This document shows positions 26,963-36,512 of a stretch of DNA of 64,000 bases, piece by piece. Numbering within the stretch: position 1 is the first letter of the stretch; every line of letters starts with the position of its first letter. Origin of the DNA: Comamonadaceae bacterium CG12_big_fil_rev_8_21_14_0_65_59_15 (GTDB lineage: Bacteria; Pseudomonadota; Gammaproteobacteria; Burkholderiales; Burkholderiaceae_C); assembly GCA_002786915.1 (NCBI GenBank), contig PCUV01000096.1, forward strand, positions 1-64,000. Reading direction: 5' to 3'. The notes below the pieces were generated by a model. The model was not told the origin of the DNA and made no database searches. It was given only the letters and a program-made list of their open reading frames with translations. The translations under genes were made by a program, and so were the position numbers.

Positions 26963-27556
26963 CTATTCTAGCGAGAGCAGATGGCGTAGCGGCGGTTTGC
27001 CAACGCGATCGTTTGCGGGCGACGGCGCGCCTGGCGCCACGGCCACGATGCGCTGGATAAATCGTTTGGGGTGGCTCAAAAAGCCGTTTTCATAGGCCAC
27101 GACGGTCATGCCGGCAGCGTATTGCAGCAGTTCACCGGGCTGCAGCAAAAAATCCGGGCGCGCGGGTTTGCCCACGGTTTCATTGCCCACGGCAAACGTT
27201 TCAAAGAGCAGCAAGCCACCCGGGGCCACGCTTTGCAGCAACACCGGCAGCAGGGGGCGCCACAGATAGTTGGTCACGAGCACCACGTCAAACGTGGCCG
27301 GTGTGTCGTTGGCCTGCAGCGGCCAGTGCGCGTTTTCAATGTCGGTTTGCACTACCTGACCAAACTGGCGCGCGTGGCTTAGCGCTTGCGCGTCGCGGTC
27401 AATGCCAGTGACTGCAAAACCGCGCGCCGCAAACCATGCCATGTGGCGGCCGCGCCCGCACGCCACGTCCAGCACGCGCCCACCCGGGCGTGCCAGGTGC
27501 GTCCAGCGCTTGACCCAGTCTGACGCCTCGCCCAGGCCATGCGCGTTCAAAAACAA
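26963..27556 (-). CDS. Class I SAM-dependent methyltransferase
   Basis: The 197-residue protein has the SAM-binding motif [19 protein letters not shown], an acidic residue after the second strand (GIDRDAQAL), and [20 protein letters not shown] followed by [10 protein letters not shown]. This resembles TehB/UbiE-like small methyltransferases. Translation appears to start at the TTG at 27556, inside the end of the 41-residue ORF upstream. It is the third gene of MFS transporter-small protein-methyltransferase. The substrate is unknown. Confidence 0.82.
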   Translation of the reverse strand: MFLNAHGLGEASDWVKRWTHLARPGGRVLDVACGRGRHMAWFAARGFAVTGIDRDAQALSHARQFGQVVQTDIENAHWPLQANDTPATFDVVLVTNYLWRPLLPVLLQSVAPGGLLLFETFAVGNETVGKPARPDFLLQPGELLQYAAGMTVVAYENGFLSHPKRFIQRIVAVAPGAPSPANDRVGKPPLRHLLSLE

Positions 27557-27672
27557 CCCCAGAGCTGGTTTGAGAGGGTCAGCAAAAAGTCAGACCGGCC
27601 GTACAGGGCAAAGATGCCCGCCAGCGCGGCCGCCGCGACGGTCAACCCAATGAATTTGCCCAGGCGCCTCAT
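27547..27672 (-). CDS. 41-residue membrane protein
   Basis: A short frame encodes a product starting MRRLGKFIGLTVAAAALAGI, with one hydrophobic segment and a short aromatic tail ([15 protein letters not shown]). It starts 5 bases after the MFS transporter stop and overlaps the start of the methyltransferase, so it fills the gap between two co-directional genes with coupled translation. Tiny one-helix proteins of this kind are annotated as hypothetical in related genera, from general recollection. Function is unknown. Confidence 0.55.
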   Translation of the reverse strand: MRRLGKFIGLTVAAAALAGIFALYGRSDFLLTLSNQLWGCF

Positions 27673-27676
27673 GGCA

Positions 27677-28897
27677 TCAGGCCGCTTGTGGTGCCGGGAT
27701 GCGCACGATGGCGGTCTCCTTGATCGGCAGGTTGATCAGGGCAGCGGCCACGCCCAGCGCAATGGCGATGTACCAGACGATGTCGTAACTGCCGGTGCGG
27801 TCAAACAAATAGCCGCCCAGCCAGACGCCCATGAAAGAGCCAATCTGATGGCTGAAAAACACAAACCCGCTGAGCATGGACAAATGTGCCACGCCAAAAA
27901 TTTGCGCTACCGCCGCGTTGGTGGGCGGCACAGTTGAAAGCCACAACACGCCCATCACAGCAGAAAACACATACACGCTCATGGGCGACAGCGGCACCAG
28001 CAAAAAGATGGCAATCACCACCGAGCGCGCCAGGTAGATAAACGCCAGAATGTGCCGCTTTTGCAGCCGCTCGCCGAACCAGCCCGACGCGTAAGTGCCA
28101 AACACGTTGAACAAGCCAATCAACGCCAGTGAATAGCTCGCCACCTGAGGCGACAGGCCCTGGTCCTTGAGGTAGCTGGGCATGTGCACGCCAATGAACA
28201 CCACCTGGAAGCCGCACACAAAATAGCCCGCCATCAGCAGCCGGAAACTGGGGTAGGCCAGCGCTTCTTGCAACGCGTGCAGGATGGATTGCTCGCGAAA
28301 ATGCCCCGCGCCAGCGCGAAGATGGGGCTCGCGCAACCACCAGGCCAGCGGCATCATCAGCAGCGCAGCCAGCGCCAGCGCCACCAGAGCCTGCTGCCAG
28401 CCCAGGCTGCTGATCAGAAAGCCCTCGGTGGGCACCATCAAAAATTGCCCGAACGAGCCGGCTGCGGCCGCAATGCCCATGGCCATGGAGCGCTTGTCGG
28501 CGGGTACATTGCGCCCGATCACGCCATACACCACGGCGTAGGTGGTGGCCGACTGCGCCATGCCGATCAGCACGCCGGTGGTGAGTGCAAACACCAGTGC
28601 CGACGTGGACCACGCCATGCCCAGCAGACCGGCCGCGTACAGCAGCGCGCCGCCCACAATCACGCGAAACGCACCAAAGCGGTCGGCCAGCATGCCGGCA
28701 AAAATACCGGCCACGCCCCACACCAGGTTTTGAATGGCCAGCGCCAGGGCAAAGGTTTCGCGGCTCCAGTCTTGCGCTTGCGTGATGGGCTGCAGCCAAA
28801 GGCCAAAGCCATGGCGGATGCCCATGGACAGGGTGACGATGGCGGCGCCGCAAATCAGGATTTGCTGGACAGAGAGTTGGGTTCGGCGACGAGGCAT
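27677..28897 (-). CDS. MFS transporter
   Basis: The 406-residue major facilitator permease has 12 predicted membrane helices, the loop 2-3 motif GMLADRFGAFRV, and the second-half counterpart SGWFGERLQKRH. The N-terminus, ILICGAAIVTLSMGIRHGFG, resembles the oxalate/formate antiporter-like and monocarboxylate-type MFS group. The substrate cannot be told from sequence. It is first in the small operon with the 41-residue protein and the methyltransferase, and divergent from parE. Confidence 0.88.
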   Translation of the reverse strand: MPRRRTQLSVQQILICGAAIVTLSMGIRHGFGLWLQPITQAQDWSRETFALALAIQNLVWGVAGIFAGMLADRFGAFRVIVGGALLYAAGLLGMAWSTSALVFALTTGVLIGMAQSATTYAVVYGVIGRNVPADKRSMAMGIAAAAGSFGQFLMVPTEGFLISSLGWQQALVALALAALLMMPLAWWLREPHLRAGAGHFREQSILHALQEALAYPSFRLLMAGYFVCGFQVVFIGVHMPSYLKDQGLSPQVASYSLALIGLFNVFGTYASGWFGERLQKRHILAFIYLARSVVIAIFLLVPLSPMSVYVFSAVMGVLWLSTVPPTNAAVAQIFGVAHLSMLSGFVFFSHQIGSFMGVWLGGYLFDRTGSYDIVWYIAIALGVAAALINLPIKETAIVRIPAPQAA

Positions 28898-28995
28898 CGG
28901 GCGAATATACCCAATCGCGTGGGGCCGTGCTGTCGTCCGTGAAACTGTGTTTGCATCCAGTTATTTGAGCGTGCTGCCACTACAATGCGCGCCCT

Positions 28996-30966
28996 ATGGC
29001 GACCAAAATCTCCCCCGAATATTCAGAAAATTCCATCCGCGTGCTCAAAGGCCTGGAGCCGGTCAAACAGCGCCCGGGCATGTACACCCGCACCGACAAC
29101 CCCATGCACATCATCCAGGAAGTGCTGGACAACGCCGCCGATGAATCCCTGGCGGGTTATGGCAAAAAGATCAAGGTGACCGTGCACACAGACGCCTCAG
29201 TCAGCATCGAAGACGACGGCCGTGGCATTCCGTTTGGCCTGCACCCGACCGAACACGCGCCGGTGATCGAGCTGGTGTTTACCCAATTGCACGCCGGTGG
29301 CAAGTTCGACAAAGGCGCGGGCGGCGCTTACAGCTTCTCAGGCGGTCTGCACGGCGTCGGCGTGAGCGTGACCAACGCGCTGAGCACGCGGCTGGAGGCC
29401 ACTACCTACCGCGAAGGCCAGGTGGCACGGCTGGTGTTTTCGGGCGGCGACGTGATTGAGCCTTTAAGCGTGCGCCCCGCAGGTGACGGCGAGCGGCGCA
29501 GTGGCACGCTGGTGCGGGTCTGGCCCGATGCGAAATATTTTGAGTCGATGGCTTTGCCGATGGCGCATCTGGAGCACCTGCTGCGCAGCAAGGCGGTGCT
29601 GATGCCCGGTGTCACGGTCAGTCTGATGCAGGAAAAAACCAAAGAAACACAAACCTGGGTTTTCAAGGGTGGCCTGCGCGACTACCTGACGCAAACCCTG
29701 GCCAGTGAGCCGGTCATCCCCTTGTTTGAGGGCGAAGGCTTTGCCGACGCGCAGCACGACAGCTTTGCCGATGGCGAGGGCGCTGCCTGGTGCGTGGCCT
29801 TTACCGAAGACGGTGCGCCGGTGCGCGAAAGCTACGTCAATCTGATCCCCACCACGGCCGGGGGTACGCATGAATCGGGCTTGCGCGACGGGCTGTTCAC
29901 TGCGGTCAAAAACTTCGTCGATCTGCATTCGCTGCTGCCCAAGGGCGTGAAATTGCTGCCCGACGACGTGTTTGCCCGCGCCAGCTACGTGCTGTCCACC
30001 AAGGTGTTGGACCCGCAGTTTCAGGGCCAGATCAAGGAACGCCTGAACTCGCGCGACGCGGTGCGGCTGGTGAGTGGCTTTGTGCGCCCAGCGCTCGAGC
30101 TGTGGCTGAACCAGAACGTGGAATACGGCAAAAAGCTGGCGGAATTGGCCATTAAAGCCGCCCAAAGCCGCCAGAAAGCCGGGCAAAAGGTTGAAAAACG
30201 CAAAGGCTCAGGCGTGGCCGTGTTGCCCGGCAAGCTGACCGACTGCGAAAGCCGCGACCTGTCAGAGAACGAAGTGTTTCTGGTGGAAGGCGACTCGGCC
30301 GGCGGCAGCGCCAAAATGGGCCGCAACAAAGAGAGTCAAGCCATTTTGCCGCTACGTGGCAAGGTCTTGAACACCTGGGAGGTGGAGCGCGACCGCCTGT
30401 TTGCCAACAACGAAATCCACGACATTGCCGTGGCCATTGGGGTGGACCCGCACGGCCCGGATGACATGCCCGACCTGAGCGGCCTGCGCTACGGCAAGAT
30501 TTGCATTTTGAGCGACGCGGATGTCGATGGCTCGCACATCCAGGTGCTGCTGCTGACGCTGTTCTTCAAACATTTCCCCAAGCTGATCGAGACTGGCCAT
30601 GTGTACGTGGCCAGGCCGCCGCTGTTTCGCGTGGACGCTCCAGCGCGCGGCAAAAAACCGGCTTCCAAGTCGTACGCGCTCGACGAGAGTGAATTGACCG
30701 CCATCCTGGACAAACTGCGCAAGGAAGGCGTGCGCGAAGGGGCCTGGAGCATCAGCCGCTTCAAAGGCCTGGGCGAGATGAACGCCGAGCAGTTGTGGGA
30801 CACCACCCTGAACCCCGACACGCGCCGCCTGCTGCCGGTGCACCTGGGCGCGCTGGATGTGCTGCAAACCTCAGAACTCATGAACAAGCTCATGGGCAAG
30901 GGCGAAGCGGGGGCGCGGCGCGAGCTGATGGAGCTGCATGGGGACTCGGTTGAGTTGGATGTTTAG
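28996..30966 (+). CDS. parE: DNA topoisomerase IV subunit B
   Basis: ParE is the ATPase subunit of topoisomerase IV, which unlinks replicated chromosomes. The 656-residue protein has the GHKL motifs (DNAADESLAGYG, EDDGRGIPFG, GGLHGVGVSVTNALS), a transducer domain, and the TOPRIM motifs VFLVEGDSAGGSAKMGRN and LSDADVDGSHI. Length and motif order fit ParE rather than GyrB. Its partner parC lies at 32955, separated by a restriction-modification pair that is probably an insertion. Confidence 0.96.
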   Translation: MATKISPEYSENSIRVLKGLEPVKQRPGMYTRTDNPMHIIQEVLDNAADESLAGYGKKIKVTVHTDASVSIEDDGRGIPFGLHPTEHAPVIELVFTQLHAGGKFDKGAGGAYSFSGGLHGVGVSVTNALSTRLEATTYREGQVARLVFSGGDVIEPLSVRPAGDGERRSGTLVRVWPDAKYFESMALPMAHLEHLLRSKAVLMPGVTVSLMQEKTKETQTWVFKGGLRDYLTQTLASEPVIPLFEGEGFADAQHDSFADGEGAAWCVAFTEDGAPVRESYVNLIPTTAGGTHESGLRDGLFTAVKNFVDLHSLLPKGVKLLPDDVFARASYVLSTKVLDPQFQGQIKERLNSRDAVRLVSGFVRPALELWLNQNVEYGKKLAELAIKAAQSRQKAGQKVEKRKGSGVAVLPGKLTDCESRDLSENEVFLVEGDSAGGSAKMGRNKESQAILPLRGKVLNTWEVERDRLFANNEIHDIAVAIGVDPHGPDDMPDLSGLRYGKICILSDADVDGSHIQVLLLTLFFKHFPKLIETGHVYVARPPLFRVDAPARGKKPASKSYALDESELTAILDKLRKEGVREGAWSISRFKGLGEMNAEQLWDTTLNPDTRRLLPVHLGALDVLQTSELMNKLMGKGEAGARRELMELHGDSVELDV

Positions 30967-31129
30967 CTAGTGAGTGATGGCTATCGCGCTTTATTTGTAA
31001 GGTTTTTAAGCCGTTTTTGTGATTGACTACGGTTATGGCCGAGCTAACTCAAATTGATGGTATGCGGTCGCGCACTGTCAAAAACGGAAAACAATGTGGA
31101 CTCTTGCTCTATGGTGAAGGATTGAAAAC

Positions 31130-32080
31130 ATGATTGCAACGCACTATTCACCAGACTTTACTGCCGTGGTTTTTGAGGGGAACTGTCTGGAATTCATGCG
31201 TGAAATGCCAGATGAGTCCATTCAACTGGTTGTTACATCGCCGCCGTACAACATTGGCAAGCCGTACGAAAAGAAGCTGAGTCTGAAGGACTATGTTGAA
31301 CAGCAATCAAAGGTGATTGAATCCTGTGTTCGGGTATTGACCCCGACTGGAAGCATTTGCTGGCAAGTTGGAAACTACGTGGACAAGGGGCAAATTACTC
31401 CGCTGGATATTGTTCTTTTTCCCATTTTCGAGAAACTGGGACTGCAATTGCGCAACCGCATCGTCTGGCATTTTGAACATGGACTGCATTGCTCAAAGCG
31501 TTTTTCCGGACGCTATGAGACGGTGCTGTGGTTCACCAAAACGGACGCTTACAAATTCAACCTTGATCCGGTGCGGGTTCCCCAAAAATATCCGGGAAAA
31601 CGGCATTTCAAAGGTCCCAAAATGGGCGAGCTGTCCGGGAACCCCTTGGGCAAAAATCCTGGTGATGTGTGGGTGATCCCAAACGTCAAAAGCAATCATG
31701 TCGAGAAGACCGAGCACCCCTGTCAGTTTCCGGTGGAGCTTGTTGAGCGCTTTGTCTTGTCGCTGACAGACGAAGGTGATCGGGTGTTGGATCCTTTTCT
31801 GGGGTCAGGAACATCGGTTGTGGCGGCACTCAAACACGGGCGAGGCGGGTTGGGCGCTGAACTGGCCCCTGATTACGTGACCATTGCACGCAGCAGAGTC
31901 CAAGCGCAACAGGCTGGTCGTTTAATCACACGGCCCATGAACAAGCCGGTTTTTGACCCGATAGTTGCAGGAAGCGCGTTGACAACGAATCACTGGAAAG
32001 TACCAGAGGTCTCGCCACTACAGCTCAGTTTGATGCAGCAACAAGCCCCGTACAAGGTGATTCCACATGAAGATATCTGA
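31130..32080 (+). CDS. Type II DNA methyltransferase, beta class, probably N4-cytosine
   Basis: The 316-residue enzyme has motif IV first (TSPPYNIGKPYE, SPPY at 37-40) and motif I late (LDPFLGSGTSVVAALKHG, D221), which is the beta-class order. SPPY rather than DPPY favours N4-methylcytosine over N6-adenine, though this is not absolute. Its stop overlaps the start of the endonuclease gene by 14 bases. The pair is visibly AT-richer than parE and parC and sits between them, which suggests horizontal acquisition. It should protect the site cut by the partner nuclease. Confidence 0.9.
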   Translation: MIATHYSPDFTAVVFEGNCLEFMREMPDESIQLVVTSPPYNIGKPYEKKLSLKDYVEQQSKVIESCVRVLTPTGSICWQVGNYVDKGQITPLDIVLFPIFEKLGLQLRNRIVWHFEHGLHCSKRFSGRYETVLWFTKTDAYKFNLDPVRVPQKYPGKRHFKGPKMGELSGNPLGKNPGDVWVIPNVKSNHVEKTEHPCQFPVELVERFVLSLTDEGDRVLDPFLGSGTSVVAALKHGRGGLGAELAPDYVTIARSRVQAQQAGRLITRPMNKPVFDPIVAGSALTTNHWKVPEVSPLQLSLMQQQAPYKVIPHEDI

Positions 32081-32678
32081 AACCTATTCCCATCTCAATG
32101 GGTTGGAGTTTTTATTGGTACATCGCCCCAAACTTTGGGCCGAAATTGAAGGCGTGATTGCTGCGCTTGATGCGAAGAAATGTCGAACCAAGGTTTCAAA
32201 AGAGAAGCGCACCATGGACAAGTTACTGTACAGCCCGATCGACATGAACGCTGAATTCAAACAATCGTTGAACAAGGCCGGATGGACCGAGAGCCGTGTG
32301 AGCTATTGGGTGACGCGCAGTGAAAAGCTGATTCGTAAAACGCTCGCCATGGATGCTGTCCATCAGAAGCAGGAAATACTCGACGCTGGGGAAGTGCCCA
32401 TCCTGAGCTACAACCAGACTGATTTCGTCAAGGACCGCGTTGCGGTTGAAGTTCAATTTGGCAAATATTCTTTCGTAGCGTACGACCTGTTTGTAAAGCA
32501 CTTGGCGTTTTATGTGCGCGACGAAATCGATGTAGGTATTGAAATTTTGCCCATGAAAGCCTTGCAGTCACAAATGAGCTCCGGCGTGGCCTATTACGAG
32601 GGCGAGTTCTACAACGTCATCCGCAACGGTCGTGGCGTGCCGTCGGTGCCGCTGGTGTTGATCGGTATAGATGTTTGA
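32067..32678 (+). CDS. Type II restriction endonuclease, BglII/BstYI-like
   Basis: The 203-residue protein resembles the BglII family. The stretch YNQTDFVKDRVAVEVQFGKY gives D119, E128 and Q130; the D-to-E spacing of nine and the E-x-Q end match D84, E93 and Q95 of BglII. The N-terminal part (HLNGLEFLLVHRPKLWAEIE) also fits. Family members cut GATC-centred sites such as AGATCT or RGATCY, so a related target is likely but unproven. It is translationally coupled to the methyltransferase upstream. No controller protein is adjacent. Confidence 0.82.
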   Translation: MKISETYSHLNGLEFLLVHRPKLWAEIEGVIAALDAKKCRTKVSKEKRTMDKLLYSPIDMNAEFKQSLNKAGWTESRVSYWVTRSEKLIRKTLAMDAVHQKQEILDAGEVPILSYNQTDFVKDRVAVEVQFGKYSFVAYDLFVKHLAFYVRDEIDVGIEILPMKALQSQMSSGVAYYEGEFYNVIRNGRGVPSVPLVLIGIDV

Positions 32679-32763
32679 CGACCATGTACCGAGACATTGC
32701 CGCCGATAAACGAGTCATGGTGGGTGCCAACGGTTGGAACCAATACAACGACTAGCGTGGCAT

Positions 32764-32821
32764 ACCCTTGGGGTAGTTGACGATTTCTGGTACTCCAGCA
32801 TGAGGAAACTGCCCCAAGGGT
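32764..32821. repeat. Structured element with conserved core, copy 1
   Basis: The arms ACCCTTGGGGTAGTT and AACTGCCCCAAGGGT pair over 15 bases with one mismatch. Between them is a core of about 28 bases: CGATTTCTGGTACTCCAGCA, TGAGGA. The core has its own 4-base hairpin (CTGG-TACT-CCAG). The same core, with unrelated arms, recurs at 45263-45338 and 45445-45522. Confidence 0.75.
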
Positions 32822-32880
32822 TTGCCTCGCGGGTTCAGTTTAAAGTCTGCTCCAAACCAAACCTGTTTTCACTCGTATAT

Positions 32881-32932
32881 AAAAAATAGGCCTCTAGCCC
32901 TTATCCACATTGCCTGAGCAGCTTTTAATTTA
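32881..32932. repeat. Dispersed comamonad-type repeat
   Basis: On the minus strand: AAAAGCTGCTCAGGCAATGT, GGATAAGGGCTAGAGGCCTA, TTTTTT. It lies directly upstream of parC. Bases 32679-32954 carry this repeat and the structured element, and no gene. Confidence 0.7.
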
Positions 32933-32954
32933 ATAGTAATTCTCGAACTACCCC

Positions 32955-35327
32955 ATGACTGATGAACTGATTTTTGATCTGCCCACACCCACCCAGTTCG
33001 AGGGCGACGACGCTCTCAACCTAGCCAGCTACGCGCAGCGCGCCTATCTGGAATACGCTTTAAGCGTGGTCAAGGGGCGCGCTCTGCCCGACGTGACCGA
33101 CGGTCAAAAGCCGGTGCAGCGGCGCATTTTGTACGCCATGAGCCGCATGGGGCTGGGCTATGGCGGGGCCAATGGCAATGTGGGAGCCAAGCCGGTCAAA
33201 AGCGCGCGCGTGGTGGGAGACGTGCTGGGGCGGTTTCATCCGCATGGGGACTCTTCGGTGTATGACGCGGCGGTGCGCATGGCACAAGATTTTTCGCTGC
33301 GTTACCCGCTGATCGACGGCCATGGCAACTTTGGCAGCCGGGATGGCGATGGCGCGGCGGCGATGCGCTACACCGAGGCGCGTCTGGCCAAAATCACCAG
33401 CTTGCTGCTGGATGAAATCGACGAAGGCACGGTGGATTTTTCGCCCAACTACGACGGTTCCACCGAAGAGCCCAACCAGTTGCCCGCGCGCCTGCCGTTT
33501 GCCCTGCTCAATGGGGCCAGCGGCATTGCGGTGGGGCTGGCCACCGAAATCCCCAGCCACAACCTGCGTGAGGTGGCCGATGCCTGCGTGGCGCTGATCA
33601 AATCGCCCAACCTGAGCGACGACGAGCTGTTGGCGCTGCTGCCCGGGCCGGATTTTCCCGGTGGCGGGCAGATCATCAGCAGCGCCGCCGAGATTGCCGA
33701 AGCCTATCGCAGCGGGCGCGGCTCGTTCAAATGCCGCGCACGCTGGAAGATTGAAGAGCTCGCTCGCGGCCAGTGGCAACTGGTCATCACCGAGCTGCCG
33801 CCGGGCGTGAGCACCCAGCGCGTACTGGAAGAAATTGAAGACTTGAGCAACCCCAAAGTCAAAGCTGGCAAAAAAGCCCTGAGCCTGGAACAAAACCAGC
33901 TCAAGGCCGCGCTGTTGTCGGTGCTCGACGGGGTGCGTGACGAGTCCAGCAAAGACGCGGCCGTGCGCCTGGTGTGCGAGCCCAAGACCAGCAAGATTGG
34001 CCAGCAAGAGCTGATCAACACGCTGCTGGCGCACACCAGTTTAGAGACCAGCAGCCCGATTAACCTGACCCTGATCGGCCTCGATGGCCGCCCGACGCAA
34101 AAGTCGCTGCGCCAGATGTTTACCGAGTGGATTGCCTTCAGGCAAACCACCATCGAGCGGCGCACCCAGCATCGCCTAGGCAAGGTGCAAGATCGCATCC
34201 ATATTCTGGAAGGGCGCGCGCTGGTGCTGCTCAACATCGACGAGGTGATTGCCATCATCCGCCAGGCCGATGAGCCCAAGGCGGCCTTGATCGCACGTTT
34301 CAACTTGAGCGAACGCCAGGCCGAAGACATTCTTGAAATCCGCCTGCGCCAACTCGCGCGGCTGGAAGCCATCAAGATTGAACAAGAGCTCAGCAGCCTG
34401 CGCGCCGAGCAGCAAAAGCTGGAAGAAATTCTGGCCAGCCCCTCGGCACTGCGCCGCTTGATGATCAAAGAAATCGAGGCAGATGCCAAAACCTTTGCCG
34501 ATGCGCGCCGCACGCTGATCCAGGCCGAGAAAAAAGTGGTGTTGGAAGTGAAAGTGGTGGACGAACCCGTCACCGTGGTGGTGAGTCAAAAAGGCTGGGT
34601 GCGCACGCAAAAGGGCTGGGCGCGTGACCGCCTCAGCGGGGCGGAGGCACCGCAATACAGCTTCAAGGCGGGCGACGCGCTGTTTGATACTTTTGAGTGC
34701 CGCAGTGTCGATACCTTGCTGGCTTTTGGCTCCAACGGCCGCGTTTATTCGGTAGCCGTGGCCTTGCTGCCCGGTGGCCGGGGCGATGGCCAACCCATCA
34801 CCAGCCTGATCGAGCTGGAGCCGGGCACGCAACTGCTGTCGTACTTTGCCGGGCCGGTGGAAGCCTGCTTGCTGCTGTGCAGTTCGGCTGGCTACGGCTT
34901 TACCGCCACGGTGGCGAACATGATCTCGCGCCAAAAAGCTGGCAAGGCCTTTGTGACGGTGAACGACGGCGAAACGCTGTGTCTGCCCTCATTGATTGCC
35001 AATGCCGCCACCGGCGTGCCTGCGGCCACGCACGTGGCCTGCGCCTCGGTGGGTGGGCGGATTTTGACGTTTGAGCTGGCTGAACTTCGGGCCATGCCAG
35101 GCGGTGGCCGAGGCCTGATGCTGATTGACCTGCAAGACAAAGACACGCTAGCCGGGGCGGCGGCCTACACCCGTAGCGTACGCATTGACGGCATCGGCCG
35201 TGGTGGCAAGGTGCGCGACGAAACGCTGGAAATCCGCAGCCTGAACAACGCCCGGGGCGCGCGTGCGCGCAAGGGCAAGCTGGCTGACCTGGGCTTTAAA
35301 CCCAACAGGATCACGCGGGTGGAATAA
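32955..35327 (+). CDS. parC: DNA topoisomerase IV subunit A
   Basis: ParC is the DNA breakage-reunion subunit. The 790-residue protein has the N-terminal [20 protein letters not shown] segment, the [11 protein letters not shown] active-site helix, and catalytic tyrosine Y139 in [10 protein letters not shown] coiled-coil tower ([20 protein letters not shown]) and a degenerate C-terminal beta-pinwheel follow. It matches parE upstream, from which it is split by the restriction-modification genes and about 270 bases of repeats. Confidence 0.96.
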   Translation: MTDELIFDLPTPTQFEGDDALNLASYAQRAYLEYALSVVKGRALPDVTDGQKPVQRRILYAMSRMGLGYGGANGNVGAKPVKSARVVGDVLGRFHPHGDSSVYDAAVRMAQDFSLRYPLIDGHGNFGSRDGDGAAAMRYTEARLAKITSLLLDEIDEGTVDFSPNYDGSTEEPNQLPARLPFALLNGASGIAVGLATEIPSHNLREVADACVALIKSPNLSDDELLALLPGPDFPGGGQIISSAAEIAEAYRSGRGSFKCRARWKIEELARGQWQLVITELPPGVSTQRVLEEIEDLSNPKVKAGKKALSLEQNQLKAALLSVLDGVRDESSKDAAVRLVCEPKTSKIGQQELINTLLAHTSLETSSPINLTLIGLDGRPTQKSLRQMFTEWIAFRQTTIERRTQHRLGKVQDRIHILEGRALVLLNIDEVIAIIRQADEPKAALIARFNLSERQAEDILEIRLRQLARLEAIKIEQELSSLRAEQQKLEEILASPSALRRLMIKEIEADAKTFADARRTLIQAEKKVVLEVKVVDEPVTVVVSQKGWVRTQKGWARDRLSGAEAPQYSFKAGDALFDTFECRSVDTLLAFGSNGRVYSVAVALLPGGRGDGQPITSLIELEPGTQLLSYFAGPVEACLLLCSSAGYGFTATVANMISRQKAGKAFVTVNDGETLCLPSLIANAATGVPAATHVACASVGGRILTFELAELRAMPGGGRGLMLIDLQDKDTLAGAAAYTRSVRIDGIGRGGKVRDETLEIRSLNNARGARARKGKLADLGFKPNRITRVE

Positions 35328-35342
35328 ACGGGTTGGGGACCT

Positions 35343-36485
35343 TCAGGGCAAGGTCCGGCTGTAGCGGTCTTCCCACACCACCTCAAGCGCTCCGCGCCGC
35401 GCCAGGTCGCGGTAGTCGTCCGGCGTGAGCGTGGCGCGCTCGAGCACCTTGAAACTTTTTACCCACGGCGCCAGCGGGTACAGCGCGTGCGGCAAGGGTT
35501 GCAGGCCGATGGCGCCCAGCACACCGCGCAGGCAAAAATACAGCAGCTCGGCACAACTGAAACGGTCAAAGGCCTGCGTGTCGCTGCAGTCAAAGTCGTA
35601 TTCTTCGCCGATTTTTTCCAGCGCAGACAACCGCGCTGCGGCCACCACGCGCTCGCGCGATACGCGATGGCCCGCGTGCAGGTCGTCTTGTAGCGCTCGG
35701 ACAAAGTCGTCGGATGCGCTGGGCGGGTTGGACTGCTTGCAGCGCACCAGCGGCGTTATTGGGGCGCTGCCGAGCGACAACTCAGGCGGCAGGCGCAGCG
35801 CACACAGGTAATCGCAGCGGCAAAAGGTCAAGATGTCTTCGGTGTGAACGCCTTTGGCCATGGCGTGGATCACGCTCTGCGGGCCGGTTGCAAAGTAGTC
35901 GGCGTGTTGCCCAAAAGGTGCTGGCACATGGGCGCGGTCGTCTTCAGACAGCGCACCCACATACAGCGCCACGTGGGTAAACCAGCCGGGTTTGAATTCG
36001 TTTTGGGCACTCAGTGAAGAGCGACGGATGAACTCGCCATCCACATAGCCTTCGTAACCGCGCAACAAGATGTCGCCCGGCTCCAGCAAGCCCAGCAACT
36101 GGCGCAAGTCCATGCCGGAGATGCGGTAACCGCGCGGGTTTTCTACCAGAAACTTCGACGGCCAATGCAGTTTGACTTCTGGCGAGCCGCCTTCATTGCG
36201 GAAAAATTTGAGTGTTCCAAACCATGCCATGAACGCGCTTTGCCAGGGGTTGGGGTTGCCGTCGGTACGCCGCAAGTGGATGTAGCCAACGGCAAACAGC
36301 GCCAGTGCCAACAGCAACGCCGTCAGCGCATAGGCGCCCGCGCGCAACAGCGGAACCTGCGTACCTACACCGCCCACCAGAACCGCGATCAACAACAACG
36401 CAACAGGGAACAGCCAGCACCAGGCGGCATAAGCCAGGTACAGCGTTCGACCTAGGCCCAGCAAGGTCAGCCAAAGAAATTTCAT
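35343..36485 (-). CDS. YiiX-like permuted papain-fold protein, membrane anchored
   Basis: The 380-residue product starts with two or three hydrophobic segments (about residues 8-65), followed by a soluble domain. The motifs LEPGDILLRGYEGYVDGEFI, the histidine in WFTHVALYVGAL, and the cysteine in FDRFSCAELLYFCLRGVLG match permuted papain-like peptidases of the YiiX/C40 group, with the His and Cys in circularly permuted order. A role in cell-wall or lipoprotein hydrolysis is possible. It is convergent with parC and does not appear to be in an operon. Confidence 0.75.
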   Translation of the reverse strand: MKFLWLTLLGLGRTLYLAYAAWCWLFPVALLLIAVLVGGVGTQVPLLRAGAYALTALLLALALFAVGYIHLRRTDGNPNPWQSAFMAWFGTLKFFRNEGGSPEVKLHWPSKFLVENPRGYRISGMDLRQLLGLLEPGDILLRGYEGYVDGEFIRRSSLSAQNEFKPGWFTHVALYVGALSEDDRAHVPAPFGQHADYFATGPQSVIHAMAKGVHTEDILTFCRCDYLCALRLPPELSLGSAPITPLVRCKQSNPPSASDDFVRALQDDLHAGHRVSRERVVAAARLSALEKIGEEYDFDCSDTQAFDRFSCAELLYFCLRGVLGAIGLQPLPHALYPLAPWVKSFKVLERATLTPDDYRDLARRGALEVVWEDRYSRTLP

Positions 36486-36512
36486 GATGGTTTTCGGGCG
36501 TGTTGGCCTGAG

